A stretch of DNA of 50,774 nt from Bacteroidales bacterium (GTDB lineage: Bacteria > Bacteroidota > Bacteroidia > Bacteroidales > UBA932). The stretch lies in the NCBI GenBank assembly GCA_017519865.1, contig JAFWRQ010000020.1, positions 1-50,774 on the forward strand, read 5' to 3'. The notes below the pieces were generated by a model. That model was not told the origin of the DNA. It saw only the letters and a program-made list of their open reading frames with translations, and did not search any database. The stretch's first letter is position 1; each line of letters starts with the position of its first letter. Shown here in pieces: positions 23,722 through 32,436 of the stretch. The translations under genes were made by a program, and so were the position numbers.

Positions 23722-24945
23722 CTAAATTGCGAGAGGAAGGCCGCGGAGGAGCACTGTGCTGATGAAGGGGGAGCGGTATTGGTAGGCGAGACGGGTGAGG
23801 TTCCACCCAGGATGGGTGACTATGAGGTTCGCTATCTTGCCGGGGGTGACCGAACCGACCAGATGTGCGACTCCCATCGCATATGCGGAATTGAGCGTGA
23901 CGGCATTGAATGCCTGGACGGGAGTGAGGCGCATCCGGATGCAGCCGAGAGCCATCACGAAGCGCATGTCGCCGGATGGGGAGGAGCCGGGATTGTAGTC
24001 CGAGGCCAGGGCGAGCCCGAGGCCGGCGTGGATGAAATCCTTCGCCCGGCCGAAGGGGATGCCGAGGAAGAATGACGAGCCCGGCAGCATCGTAGGCATG
24101 GTCGCCGTGCCGCGAAGCGCCTCGATCTGGTCGGGGCCGCTGCGCTCGAGATGGTCTACGGACAGGGCATTATGACGCACGGCGACCTCGACGCCGCCTA
24201 TGACGGCGAGCTCGTCGGCGTGGATTTTCGGCCACAGCCCGCAGGCGGTTCCAGCCTTGAGGATACGCTCTGTATCTTCCGTGCTGAAAAATCCTTCATC
24301 GCAGAAAACATCCACATAGTCAGCGAGTTCAGCAGCTTTTGGCATCATCTCCACCACGGCGTCCACATACCCCTCGCGGGTGTATCCCCGGCCTACGGCG
24401 TGCGCGCCCAGAAAGGTCGCGCGCACCACGGCCGGGACGCTTTCCCTTATACGGCGTATAACCCGGAGCATCTTCAGTTCGTCCCCGGGGTTGAGGCCGT
24501 AGCCGCTTTTGATTTCAATGGCGCCCGTACCGACGGCGAGCACCTCGCGGACGCGCCCCATCGACTGTTCATAGAGTTCGTCCTCGGAAGTGCGGTGAAG
24601 CAGGTCGGAGGAGTTGAGGATGCCTCCGCCTCTGGCGGCTATCTCCTCGTAGGAAAGGCCCTCGATCTTGTCCAGGAATTCTCCCTCACGGCTTCCGGCA
24701 TAAACGAGGTGAGTGTGGCTGTCGCAGAATGACGGTATGACCATGCCGCCTTCCGCGTCGAGGACTTCGCCTTCAACATCGGGACAGTCTGTCATAGACC
24801 CGAAGTCCTTGATCAGTCCGTCCTCGACGCGGAGCCACGCGTCCTTGAGGACGCCGGTCTCCGACATCTCCCCGCCCTGCTTGCGCATCACGCCTTCCGG
24901 TACGATGCCGACGAGCTCTCCAATATTGATAATCAATAGTTTCAC
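23722..24945 (-). CDS. hutI: Imidazolonepropionase
   Basis: Third enzyme of histidine degradation: hydrolyses 4-imidazolone-5-propionate to N-formimino-L-glutamate. 407 aa amidohydrolase. The metal HxH is FCDSHTHLVYAG, the catalytic and substrate region LGAHAVG, the metal ligand KIHADEL, and VDHLERSG follows. The start overlaps the hutH stop by one base, so it is translated in the same operon. Ends the operon; an inverted repeat follows. Confidence 0.95.
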   Translation of the reverse strand: MKLLIINIGELVGIVPEGVMRKQGGEMSETGVLKDAWLRVEDGLIKDFGSMTDCPDVEGEVLDAEGGMVIPSFCDSHTHLVYAGSREGEFLDKIEGLSYEEIAARGGGILNSSDLLHRTSEDELYEQSMGRVREVLAVGTGAIEIKSGYGLNPGDELKMLRVIRRIRESVPAVVRATFLGAHAVGRGYTREGYVDAVVEMMPKAAELADYVDVFCDEGFFSTEDTERILKAGTACGLWPKIHADELAVIGGVEVAVRHNALSVDHLERSGPDQIEALRGTATMPTMLPGSSFFLGIPFGRAKDFIHAGLGLALASDYNPGSSPSGDMRFVMALGCIRMRLTPVQAFNAVTLNSAYAMGVAHLVGSVTPGKIANLIVTHPGWNLTRLAYQYRSPFISTVLLRGLPLAI

Positions 24946-26432
24946 TATAGATACTGCTCCTGACGGATGAATTGTACTGACTTCTCAATGAGGGGTTGCA
25001 TCACGGTGTCGTTGTCGATGAACGGCACGACCTTGCGGTAGTCTTCAAAGATCCTCTCGATGACTGGGGAGGATTTAGCCGGGCGGCGGAACTCGAGCGC
25101 CTGGGCGGCGTTGAAGAGTTCTATGGCGAGCACGGTCTCTACGTTGTCCACGATGCGGACAAGTTTGGTGGCGGAGTTGGAGCCCATGCTGACGTGGTCC
25201 TCCTGACCCTGCGACGACGGGATGGAGTCGCAGGAGGCGGGCCAGCAGAGGCCCTTGTTCTGGCTGACTATCGAGGCCGCGGTGTACTGCGGAATCATGA
25301 AGCCGCTGTTGAGCCCGGGATTGGCTACCAGGTACTTCGGCAGGCCGCGTACACCGTTTATGAGCTGGAATGTCCTGCGCTCGGATATGCTCGCCAGTTC
25401 GGACATCGCTATGGACAAGGCGTCCATAGGGATGGCGATGGGCTCGCCGTGGAAGTTGCCGGCGGAAATGACCATGTCCTCGTCCGGGAAAATGTTGGGG
25501 TTGTCCGTCGCCGAGTTGATCTCATTCTCAATCACTGACTCGACGTACATTATGTTGTCCTTTACCGCTCCGTGGACCTGGGGGATGCAGCGGAAACTGT
25601 AAGGGTCCTGGACATGCTCCTTGGGACGGTTGATCAGTTCGCTCCCCTCGAGTATTTCCATGAAGCGCTTGCCGGTCGTAATCTGTCCGCGGTGCGGGCG
25701 TATCATGTGCGTAAGCGGCAGGAACGGCTCTATGCGGCCGTCATATGCATCCAGCGACATGGCTCCGATGCGGTCCGCCCATTTGGACAGCCGTATGCTG
25801 TTGAGGATGGCCCAGACCGCGTGCGCGCTCATGAACTGGGTGCCGTTGAGCAGGGCGAGACCTTCCTTGGACTGGAGCCGGATGGGCTCCCAGCCCAATT
25901 CCTTCCAGACCTCGGCGGAAGGACGGACCTTACCTTTGTACAGCACTTCTCCCAGGCCGATGAGCGGCAGGCTGAGGTGGGCGAGCGGGGCGAGGTCGCC
26001 CGACGCGCCCAGCGAGCCCTGCTGGTAGACGACCGGCAGGATGTCCTTGTTGAACATGTCGATCAGACGCTGGACAGTGACCAACTGGGCTCCTGAATGA
26101 CCATAGGAAAGGCTCTGGGCCTTGAGAAAGAGCATCAGCTTGACAATCTCCGGCCGGACGGTCGGCCCTGCGCCGCAGGCATGGGACATCACCAGGTTGT
26201 GCTGCAGCTGCGAGAGGTCTCCCAGGGGGATGGTGACGTTATAGAGCGAACCGAATCCGGTGGTGATTCCGTAAAGTGGGCGGTCTATGTCTTCCATCTT
26301 GTCGTCCAGATACTTGCGGCACCTGATGACGGCTTCGGTGGATTCGTGGGAGAGGGCGATCTTCTCGCGGTTGTCGAGGATCTCCTTCATCCTCTCGAGG
26401 GAGAGGCGTGTCGATGAGATATAGTGTGTCAT
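24945..26432 (-). CDS. hutH: Histidine ammonia-lyase
   Basis: First enzyme of the pathway: histidine to trans-urocanate plus ammonia. 495 aa, the usual length. The prosthetic MIO group forms from A143-S144-G145 in the motif SLGASGDLAPLAHL. The catalytic tyrosine is Y54 in LYGITTGFG, and QEDHVSMGSNSATK is the C-terminal active-site loop. The start overlaps the hutU stop by 4 bases (ATGA). All key residues are present. Confidence 0.97.
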   Translation of the reverse strand: MTHYISSTRLSLERMKEILDNREKIALSHESTEAVIRCRKYLDDKMEDIDRPLYGITTGFGSLYNVTIPLGDLSQLQHNLVMSHACGAGPTVRPEIVKLMLFLKAQSLSYGHSGAQLVTVQRLIDMFNKDILPVVYQQGSLGASGDLAPLAHLSLPLIGLGEVLYKGKVRPSAEVWKELGWEPIRLQSKEGLALLNGTQFMSAHAVWAILNSIRLSKWADRIGAMSLDAYDGRIEPFLPLTHMIRPHRGQITTGKRFMEILEGSELINRPKEHVQDPYSFRCIPQVHGAVKDNIMYVESVIENEINSATDNPNIFPDEDMVISAGNFHGEPIAIPMDALSIAMSELASISERRTFQLINGVRGLPKYLVANPGLNSGFMIPQYTAASIVSQNKGLCWPASCDSIPSSQGQEDHVSMGSNSATKLVRIVDNVETVLAIELFNAAQALEFRRPAKSSPVIERIFEDYRKVVPFIDNDTVMQPLIEKSVQFIRQEQYL

Positions 26433-28450
26433 TCTGATTTAAGGATATCAAGTATGGTGTTATCGTCTGCGATGTAGGGGAGTGTGAGCCTGAGGCCCGG
26501 GGTGCGGGCCATTTCCCGTTCCGCGGCGAACCTGGCGCCCTCGTTGCGGGCCCAGGACCGGCGCGCGATGCCGTTGTTGACATCCCAGAACAGCATCTCG
26601 CGGATGTGCCGTGCGGAGTCTTCCGAACCGTCGATGACCATCCCGAAGCCGCCGTTGATGACTTCGCCCCAGCCGACTCCTCCGCCGTTGTGGATGGAGA
26701 CCCAGGTGGCGCCGCGGAAGGCGTCTCCGATGACGTTCTGCACGGCCATGTCGGCCGTGAACTGCGAGCCGTCGTAGATGTTGGAGGTCTCGCGGAAGGG
26801 GGAGTCCGTACCCGAGACATCGTGGTGGTCGCGGCCGAGGACAATGGGAGCCTTTATCTCTCCGCTGCGGATGGCGTCGTTGAAGGCGAGGGCGATCTTC
26901 GTGCGGCCCTCGCAGTCGGCATAGAGAATGCGGGCCTGGGAGCCCACCACGAGGTGGTTGCGCCCCGCCTCCTCGATCCAGCGGACGTTGTCCCGCATCT
27001 GGCCGGCTATCTCCTCAGGCGCAGTGGCGGCCATCTCCGAAAGGACCTTGACCGCCAGTTCGTCGGTCTTGGCAAGGTCCGCGGGATTCTCGCTCATGCA
27101 CACCCAGCGGAACGGCCCGAATCCGTAGTCGAAATAGAGAGGTCCCATGATGTCCTGGACGTATGAAGGATAGCGGAACGAACCGTCGGCCTTCAGCACG
27201 TCGGCTCCGGCACGTGAACTCTCCAGAAGGAAGGCATTGCCGTAGTCGAAGAAGTACATCCCTTTGTCGGAGAGCTTGTTGATGGCGGCGACGTGGCGCC
27301 TTAGCGAGGCCTGGACGGCCTCCTTGAAGCGCGCCGGATCCTCAGCCATCATTCTCTTTGACTCCTCCAGGGTGTAGCCTACGGGGTAGTAACCTCCTGC
27401 CCAGGGGTTGTGCAGGGAAGTCTGGTCGGAGCCGAGGTCGACGTGGACGCCTTCGTCGGCAAGACGCTCCCACAGGTCGACGACGTTGCCTACGTAGGCA
27501 AGCGAGACTGTCTCCTTGTCCGCTACGGCCTTGCGGATACGCGGGATGAGTTCGTCCAGGCTGTCGTGCAGTTCGTCCACCCAGCCCTGGTCGTAGCGCT
27601 TGCGTGCCGCCAGGGGATTGATCTCGGCGGTGACGCTTACCACGCCGGCTATGTTGCCAGCCTTGGGCTGGGCGCCGGACATGCCGCCGAGACCCGCGGT
27701 GACGAAAAGCATGCCGCTGCGGTCGTCTCCGCTCAGGCCCTTGGCCCTGAGTTGCTTGCGCGCAGCATTCATCACCGTGATGGTGGTGCCGTGCACGATG
27801 CCCTGAGGTCCGATGTACATATACGAACCGGCCGTCATCTGGCCGTATTGTGAAACGCCGAGGGCGTTGAAGCGCTCCCAGTCGTCAGGCTTGGAATAGT
27901 TCGGTATGACCATACCGTTGGTGACTATCACGCGCGGTGCATCCTTATGGGAAGGGAAGAGCCCCATAGGGTGACCTGAATACATCGCCAGGGTCTGCTC
28001 GTCCGTCATAGTGGCCAGGTACTGCATCGTGAGGCGGTACTGCGCCCAGTTCTGGAAGATGGCGCCGTTGCCGCCGTAGATGATGAGTTCGTGCGGATGC
28101 TGGGCTACCCTCGGGTCGAGGTTGTTCTGTATCATCGCCATTATCGCTGCGGCCTGGCGGCTGCGTGCAGGATACTCGTCGATCGGGCGGGCGTACATCT
28201 CGTATGACGGGCGGAACCGGTACATATAGATGCGGCCGTAGAGACGCAGTTCCTCGGCGAATTCTTTCGCAAGGTCTGCGTGATGCCGCTCGGGGAAATA
28301 TCTGAGCGCGTTCTTGATGGCGAGGACTTTCTGCTTTTCCGTGAGGATGTCCTTGCGCTTCGGGGCGTGGTTGACCGTGGGGTCGTAGGATCTGGCCTCG
28401 GGCAGTTCGGCAGGAATGCCGGCCAGGATCTCTTCCTGGAATGTAATCAT
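26429..28450 (-). CDS. hutU: Urocanate hydratase, long form
   Basis: Second enzyme of the pathway: urocanate to imidazolonepropionate, using tightly bound NAD+ as electrophile. 673 aa, about 120 longer than the classic bacterial enzyme and close to the size of animal UROC1, as is usual in Bacteroidales. Key stretches are IYGGNGAIFQNWAQYRLTM, MSGAQPKAGNIAG, LGSDQTSLHNPWAGGYYPVG and VSIHNGGGVGWGEVINGG. The start is directly after the ftcD stop, with no gap. Confidence 0.96.
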   Translation of the reverse strand: MITFQEEILAGIPAELPEARSYDPTVNHAPKRKDILTEKQKVLAIKNALRYFPERHHADLAKEFAEELRLYGRIYMYRFRPSYEMYARPIDEYPARSRQAAAIMAMIQNNLDPRVAQHPHELIIYGGNGAIFQNWAQYRLTMQYLATMTDEQTLAMYSGHPMGLFPSHKDAPRVIVTNGMVIPNYSKPDDWERFNALGVSQYGQMTAGSYMYIGPQGIVHGTTITVMNAARKQLRAKGLSGDDRSGMLFVTAGLGGMSGAQPKAGNIAGVVSVTAEINPLAARKRYDQGWVDELHDSLDELIPRIRKAVADKETVSLAYVGNVVDLWERLADEGVHVDLGSDQTSLHNPWAGGYYPVGYTLEESKRMMAEDPARFKEAVQASLRRHVAAINKLSDKGMYFFDYGNAFLLESSRAGADVLKADGSFRYPSYVQDIMGPLYFDYGFGPFRWVCMSENPADLAKTDELAVKVLSEMAATAPEEIAGQMRDNVRWIEEAGRNHLVVGSQARILYADCEGRTKIALAFNDAIRSGEIKAPIVLGRDHHDVSGTDSPFRETSNIYDGSQFTADMAVQNVIGDAFRGATWVSIHNGGGVGWGEVINGGFGMVIDGSEDSARHIREMLFWDVNNGIARRSWARNEGARFAAEREMARTPGLRLTLPYIADDNTILDILKSE

Positions 28451-30157
28451 TTAGCCGTCAATTGATTTGTTTACCTCTTCGAGGACTTGCTCCTGGAGAG
28501 CGGTGCCTTCGGCGACGATCTCCTCGGCGCGGGCGAGCAGCGGGGCGGCGGCGGATTTGTCCGCGAGCCCCGCGGCGTTGATACGCACGTTGAGCGCCGC
28601 TCCGCGGATGGCGGCCAGTGCGGCGAGTGCCGCAACGCCGGCATCCGACGCAGAGGCGGGATTGCCCTTGCGGGCCATCTCCAGCGCCAGGGGCAGTGCC
28701 TTGAGCGCGGCTTCCATAGTCTTGAGCGGCACCGTGGCGGCGTACAGCGTGGCCTCTTCGAGGGCCGCTGCGCGGGCCGCCTTCTCCTCGGGCGTGCCCT
28801 TCGGCAGTCCGAGGGCGTCCATTATGCGGTTGAAAGCGGCAGTGTCCTCGTCCACGAGGGCGATGAGTTCTTCCATCACCGCCTGTCCCTGCTCTGCGAC
28901 GTCGGAGAACTCTTTCCAGCGCTCGTCCCAGCCGCGCTTGTGCGCGGAGAGATTGGCGACCATAGTCGCCAGCGCGGCGCCGAATGTGCCCATGGCTGCC
29001 GACACGGAGCCGCCGCCCGGCGCGGGCGACTCCGACGCGGTCTCACGGGCGAATTCCTTGACGCCCATGCGTACAAGTCTCTCGGAGACAGCCTTTTCCG
29101 CTTCGTCTTCCATCAGGTATTCGATCACCTTCTCCTTGGGATTATATGGTCTGAGGTCGTCGAGTGACATGGACTTTACAGCAATCCTGATGATCTCCTC
29201 CTCGGAGATGCCCAGCGACCGTTGCTGCTTTTCCAGATAGTATCTTCCGGCTTCGAGAAGGACCCGCTTCGGAACCAGTCCCACGATTTCGGTCCCGGTG
29301 ACCTTGAGCCCTCTGGCTGATGCCGCCCTGCACACCTCTTCATAGGCTATATGGAGGGGAACCGCATCTATGTCGGTTATGTTCATCGACACCTGTGCGA
29401 TACCGTATTCATCAATGTACCAGCCGATTGCCTTGCATCCCTTAAGGGTGCCGGGGATCCAGATCTGGTTACCGTCCGCATCTTTCAGCAGTTTGCCGGT
29501 GAGCGAGCCGCCTTCGCGGGCCTTGCGGCCCTTCTCGCGTACGTCGAATGCCACGGCCATCGCCCTCCTGACGGAGGTGGTGTTGAGATTGAAGTTCACC
29601 GCAACGAGGAAGTTGCGTGCGCCGACGTTGGACGCGCCCGTCCTGGCGACAGTTTCGTCATAAACGCCTCCGAAATCGGGCCTCCTTTCAGGGTCGGCCA
29701 TCTTCTCCGGCAGCGCCTCGTACTCGCCGGCGCGGCAGACCGCCAGGTTCTTGCGCTCGGGCTTGAATGCCGCAGCCTCGTAGCAGTAGCAGGGTATGCC
29801 GAGCTCCCTATACATCCTTTCGGCCAGGTCCCGTGCCAGCACGGCGCATTCCTCCAGCGTGATACCCGAGACGGGGATGAGAGGAAGCACGTCCGTGGAG
29901 CCGGAGCGCGGGTGGGCGCCGTGATGCTTGCGCATGTCGATGAGTTCCTTGGCCTTCTCCGCTCCGCGGAAAGCCCCTTCCACGACTGCCCCGGGCTCGC
30001 CCACGAAGGTTATAACGGTGCGGTTCGTGGCCTGTCCGGGATCCACGTTCAGGACCTTCACCCCTTCCACTGAGGCGATGGCGCCGGCGATGGCGTCTAT
30101 TATCCTGCGGTCGCGTCCCTCGCTGTAGTTCGGGACACATTCGATGATCTGTCTCAT
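28451..30157 (-). CDS. ftcD: Glutamate formimidoyltransferase / formimido-THF cyclodeaminase
   Basis: Bifunctional enzyme, 568 aa. Residues 1 to about 300 are the formiminotransferase, beginning IIECVPNYSEGRD and including HHGAHPRSGSTDVLPLIPV. The region from about 360 is the cyclodeaminase, with SESPAPGGGSVSAAMGTFGA. Together they move the formimino group from formiminoglutamate to tetrahydrofolate and close it to 5,10-methenyl-THF with release of ammonia, giving glutamate. Same fused architecture as the animal enzyme. Located 4 bases after tdh, leading hutU, hutH and hutI. Confidence 0.95.
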   Translation of the reverse strand: MRQIIECVPNYSEGRDRRIIDAIAGAIASVEGVKVLNVDPGQATNRTVITFVGEPGAVVEGAFRGAEKAKELIDMRKHHGAHPRSGSTDVLPLIPVSGITLEECAVLARDLAERMYRELGIPCYCYEAAAFKPERKNLAVCRAGEYEALPEKMADPERRPDFGGVYDETVARTGASNVGARNFLVAVNFNLNTTSVRRAMAVAFDVREKGRKAREGGSLTGKLLKDADGNQIWIPGTLKGCKAIGWYIDEYGIAQVSMNITDIDAVPLHIAYEEVCRAASARGLKVTGTEIVGLVPKRVLLEAGRYYLEKQQRSLGISEEEIIRIAVKSMSLDDLRPYNPKEKVIEYLMEDEAEKAVSERLVRMGVKEFARETASESPAPGGGSVSAAMGTFGAALATMVANLSAHKRGWDERWKEFSDVAEQGQAVMEELIALVDEDTAAFNRIMDALGLPKGTPEEKAARAAALEEATLYAATVPLKTMEAALKALPLALEMARKGNPASASDAGVAALAALAAIRGAALNVRINAAGLADKSAAAPLLARAEEIVAEGTALQEQVLEEVNKSIDG

Positions 30158-30161
30158 GTCG

Positions 30162-31142
30162 TCAGTCTTTAATCTTGGGTGTATCTTCGATACCGAACTT
30201 GATACGGAGGTTCTTGATCATGTCGTCGACCATGGCATCCAGGTCGTAGGTGTGTGACCAGCCCCATTCCTTGCGGGCGCAGATGTCGTCCATCCGGTCA
30301 GGCCAGGAGTCCGCGATGGCCTGGCGCACCGGGTCCACCTGGTAGCGGACCTTGAGGGAAGGTATGCGCTTGCGGATGGCCGCGAAGAGTTCTTCGGGCT
30401 CGAAACTCATGGCCGCGATGTTGAATGAGTTGCGATGCTTGAGGTACTGCGGCCTGGCACGCATGATGTCCACGGCAGCCTGAAGGGCGTCGGGCATGTA
30501 CATCATGTCCATGTATGTGCCGGGGGCTATCGGGCAGATGAACTCCTCTCCCTTAACGGCGGAATAGAAAACTTCAACCGCATAGTCGGTCGTGCCGCCG
30601 CCGGGGGGAGTGGTGTAGGAAATCAGGCCGGGGAAACGCACCGAACGCGTGTCCACGCCGTATTTTGTGTAATAATAGTCACTGAGGAGTTCCGTCGCTA
30701 CCTTGGTGACGCCATACATCGATGTCGGCCTCTGGATGGTGTCCTGGGGTGTATTGTCATGCGGCGTGCTGGGGCCGAACGATCCGATGGAACTTGGGGT
30801 GAAGACTGCGCAATGCTTCTCGCGCGCTATCTCGAGGATGTTGATGAGGCCGTTCATCTGGATGTCCCAGGCGAGGAGGGGCTTGCGTTCGGCCGTGGCG
30901 GAGAGGAGTGCGGCAAGGTTGTATATGGTGTCGATGTCGTACTTGTCCACGATGTCGGCTATCTGCTGCGCCTTGGTGACGTTGGCCTCCTCGGCCGGGC
31001 CACTTGTCAGGAGTTTGCCCTTGGGCTCCGCCCCGGGTATATATCCGGCTACGGTAGTGCCTCCGGGGAGGTCGTGCCGGAGTTTCATTGTAAGCTCGGA
31101 TCCGATCTGTCCTGTGGATCCGATGACTAGGATGTTCTTCAT
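30162..31142 (-). CDS. tdh: NAD-dependent L-threonine 3-dehydrogenase, SDR type
   Basis: Short-chain dehydrogenase/epimerase-fold enzyme, 326 aa. The NAD motif is GSTGQIG near the N-terminus, and the catalytic SxY-K is SSIG with Y and K in SMYGVTK. PGLISYTTPPGGGTTDYAVE is typical of the short-chain threonine dehydrogenases of Bacteroidota and animals. It converts threonine to 2-amino-3-oxobutyrate, which Kbl, encoded divergently 97 bases away, cleaves to glycine and acetyl-CoA. The function call rests on this pairing and the signature. It is the first gene of the hut operon. Confidence 0.9.
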   Translation of the reverse strand: MKNILVIGSTGQIGSELTMKLRHDLPGGTTVAGYIPGAEPKGKLLTSGPAEEANVTKAQQIADIVDKYDIDTIYNLAALLSATAERKPLLAWDIQMNGLINILEIAREKHCAVFTPSSIGSFGPSTPHDNTPQDTIQRPTSMYGVTKVATELLSDYYYTKYGVDTRSVRFPGLISYTTPPGGGTTDYAVEVFYSAVKGEEFICPIAPGTYMDMMYMPDALQAAVDIMRARPQYLKHRNSFNIAAMSFEPEELFAAIRKRIPSLKVRYQVDPVRQAIADSWPDRMDDICARKEWGWSHTYDLDAMVDDMIKNLRIKFGIEDTPKIKD

Positions 31143-31166
31143 TATGCGGTTACTTTAAAAGCATTG

Positions 31167-31174
31167 CAAATTTA
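31167..31174 (-). promoter_or_regulatory. -7 element of tdh-hut operon
   Basis: TAAATTTG on the minus strand matches TAnnTTTG. It is one base from the -33 element of the divergent kbl promoter, so the two polymerase sites overlap. Confidence 0.55.
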
Positions 31175-31175
31175 C

Positions 31176-31204
31176 TTTGAATTATCGAAAAAATCTTAAT
31201 TTTG
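31176..31204 (+). promoter_or_regulatory. Promoter of kbl
   Basis: TTTG (31176-31179) and TAATTTTG (31197-31204) with a 17-base spacer, slightly short of the usual 19. The leader to the ATG at 31240 would be about 30 nt. Confidence 0.55.
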
Positions 31205-31239
31205 TAAGACATAATTGCAACGATTTAAAAAATTCTAAT

Positions 31240-32430
31240 ATGTACGGCAGTTTCAAAAAATTCCTGAGCGACGAGCTCGCCTCGATCGAGGCGGCAGGAT
31301 TGTACAAGAAAGAACGCAATATCGCCTCCGCGCAGTCTGCGGAAATCACCCTCGAAGACGGGTCCAAGGCGCTGAATTTCTGCGCGAACAATTATCTCGG
31401 CCTGGCGGACAACCCCCGCCTGATAGAGGCTGCGAAGAAGATGATGGACATCCGCGGCTACGGCATGTCTTCAGTACGTTTCATCTGCGGTACACAGGAT
31501 ATGCACAAGAAACTGGAGAAGGCGGTGTCCGAGTATTTCCATACCGAGGATACCATCCTCTACGCATCTTGCTTCGATGCCAACGGGGGAGTGTTCGAAC
31601 CGCTTTTCAATGCCGAGGATGCCATCATCTCCGACTCCCTCAACCACGCATCCATCATAGACGGCGTGCGCCTCTGCAAGGCCGTGCGATACCGTTATTC
31701 CAATGCTGACATGGATGACCTTGAGAACTGCCTGAAGCAGGCCCAGGCCCAGCGTCACCGCATAATCGTGACCGACGGCGTGTTCTCGATGGACGGAAAC
31801 GTAGCCCCGATGGACAGGATCTGCGACCTGGCCGAGAAATATGATGCCCTGGTGATGGTGGACGAGAGCCACTCTGCAGGTGTCGTCGGCCCTACCGGCC
31901 GTGGCGTCGCCGAGCAGTACGGCTGCTACGGCCGCATCGACATCCACACCGGTACGCTCGGCAAGGCTTTCGGCGGTGCAGTAGGTGGTTTCACCACAGG
32001 ACGCAAGGAGATCATCGACATGCTTCGCCAGCGCTCCCGCCCTTACCTGTTCTCCAACTCGCTTCCTCCTATGATCGTTGCCGCCGCCCTTGAGACTTTC
32101 AAACTCCTGTCCGAGAGCGATGCACTTCACGACAAGCTCCAGGCCAACGTAGATTATTTCCGCGACAGGATGATCGCCGCCGGATTCGACATCAAGCCCA
32201 CGCAGTCCGCCATCTGCGCTGTGATGCTCTACGACGCTCCGCTTTCGCAGCGCTTCGCCGCCAAGATGGCTGAGGAGGGGATTTTCGTTACGGGATTCTA
32301 CTATCCTGTGGTGCCTAAGGGCCAGGCGCGCATCCGCGTGCAACTCTCCGCCGCACACGAGAAGGAGCATCTGGACCGTGCAGTTGCGGCCTTCGTAAAG
32401 GTCGGCCGCGAACTCGGCGTCATCGCCTGA
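31240..32430 (+). CDS. kbl: Glycine C-acetyltransferase (2-amino-3-ketobutyrate CoA ligase)
   Basis: PLP enzyme that cleaves 2-amino-3-oxobutyrate with CoA into glycine and acetyl-CoA. 396 aa from the preferred start at 31240 (MYGSFKKFLSDELA), which matches the family length; an upstream in-frame ATG at 31177 falls in the promoter. NYLGLADNPRL, FDANGGVFEPLF, and the PLP lysine in HTGTLGKAFGGAVGG are present, with VDESHSAGVVGPTGRG as the cofactor aspartate stretch. Partner of divergent tdh. Confidence 0.95.
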   Translation: MYGSFKKFLSDELASIEAAGLYKKERNIASAQSAEITLEDGSKALNFCANNYLGLADNPRLIEAAKKMMDIRGYGMSSVRFICGTQDMHKKLEKAVSEYFHTEDTILYASCFDANGGVFEPLFNAEDAIISDSLNHASIIDGVRLCKAVRYRYSNADMDDLENCLKQAQAQRHRIIVTDGVFSMDGNVAPMDRICDLAEKYDALVMVDESHSAGVVGPTGRGVAEQYGCYGRIDIHTGTLGKAFGGAVGGFTTGRKEIIDMLRQRSRPYLFSNSLPPMIVAAALETFKLLSESDALHDKLQANVDYFRDRMIAAGFDIKPTQSAICAVMLYDAPLSQRFAAKMAEEGIFVTGFYYPVVPKGQARIRVQLSAAHEKEHLDRAVAAFVKVGRELGVIA

Positions 32431-32436
32431 TGACAG

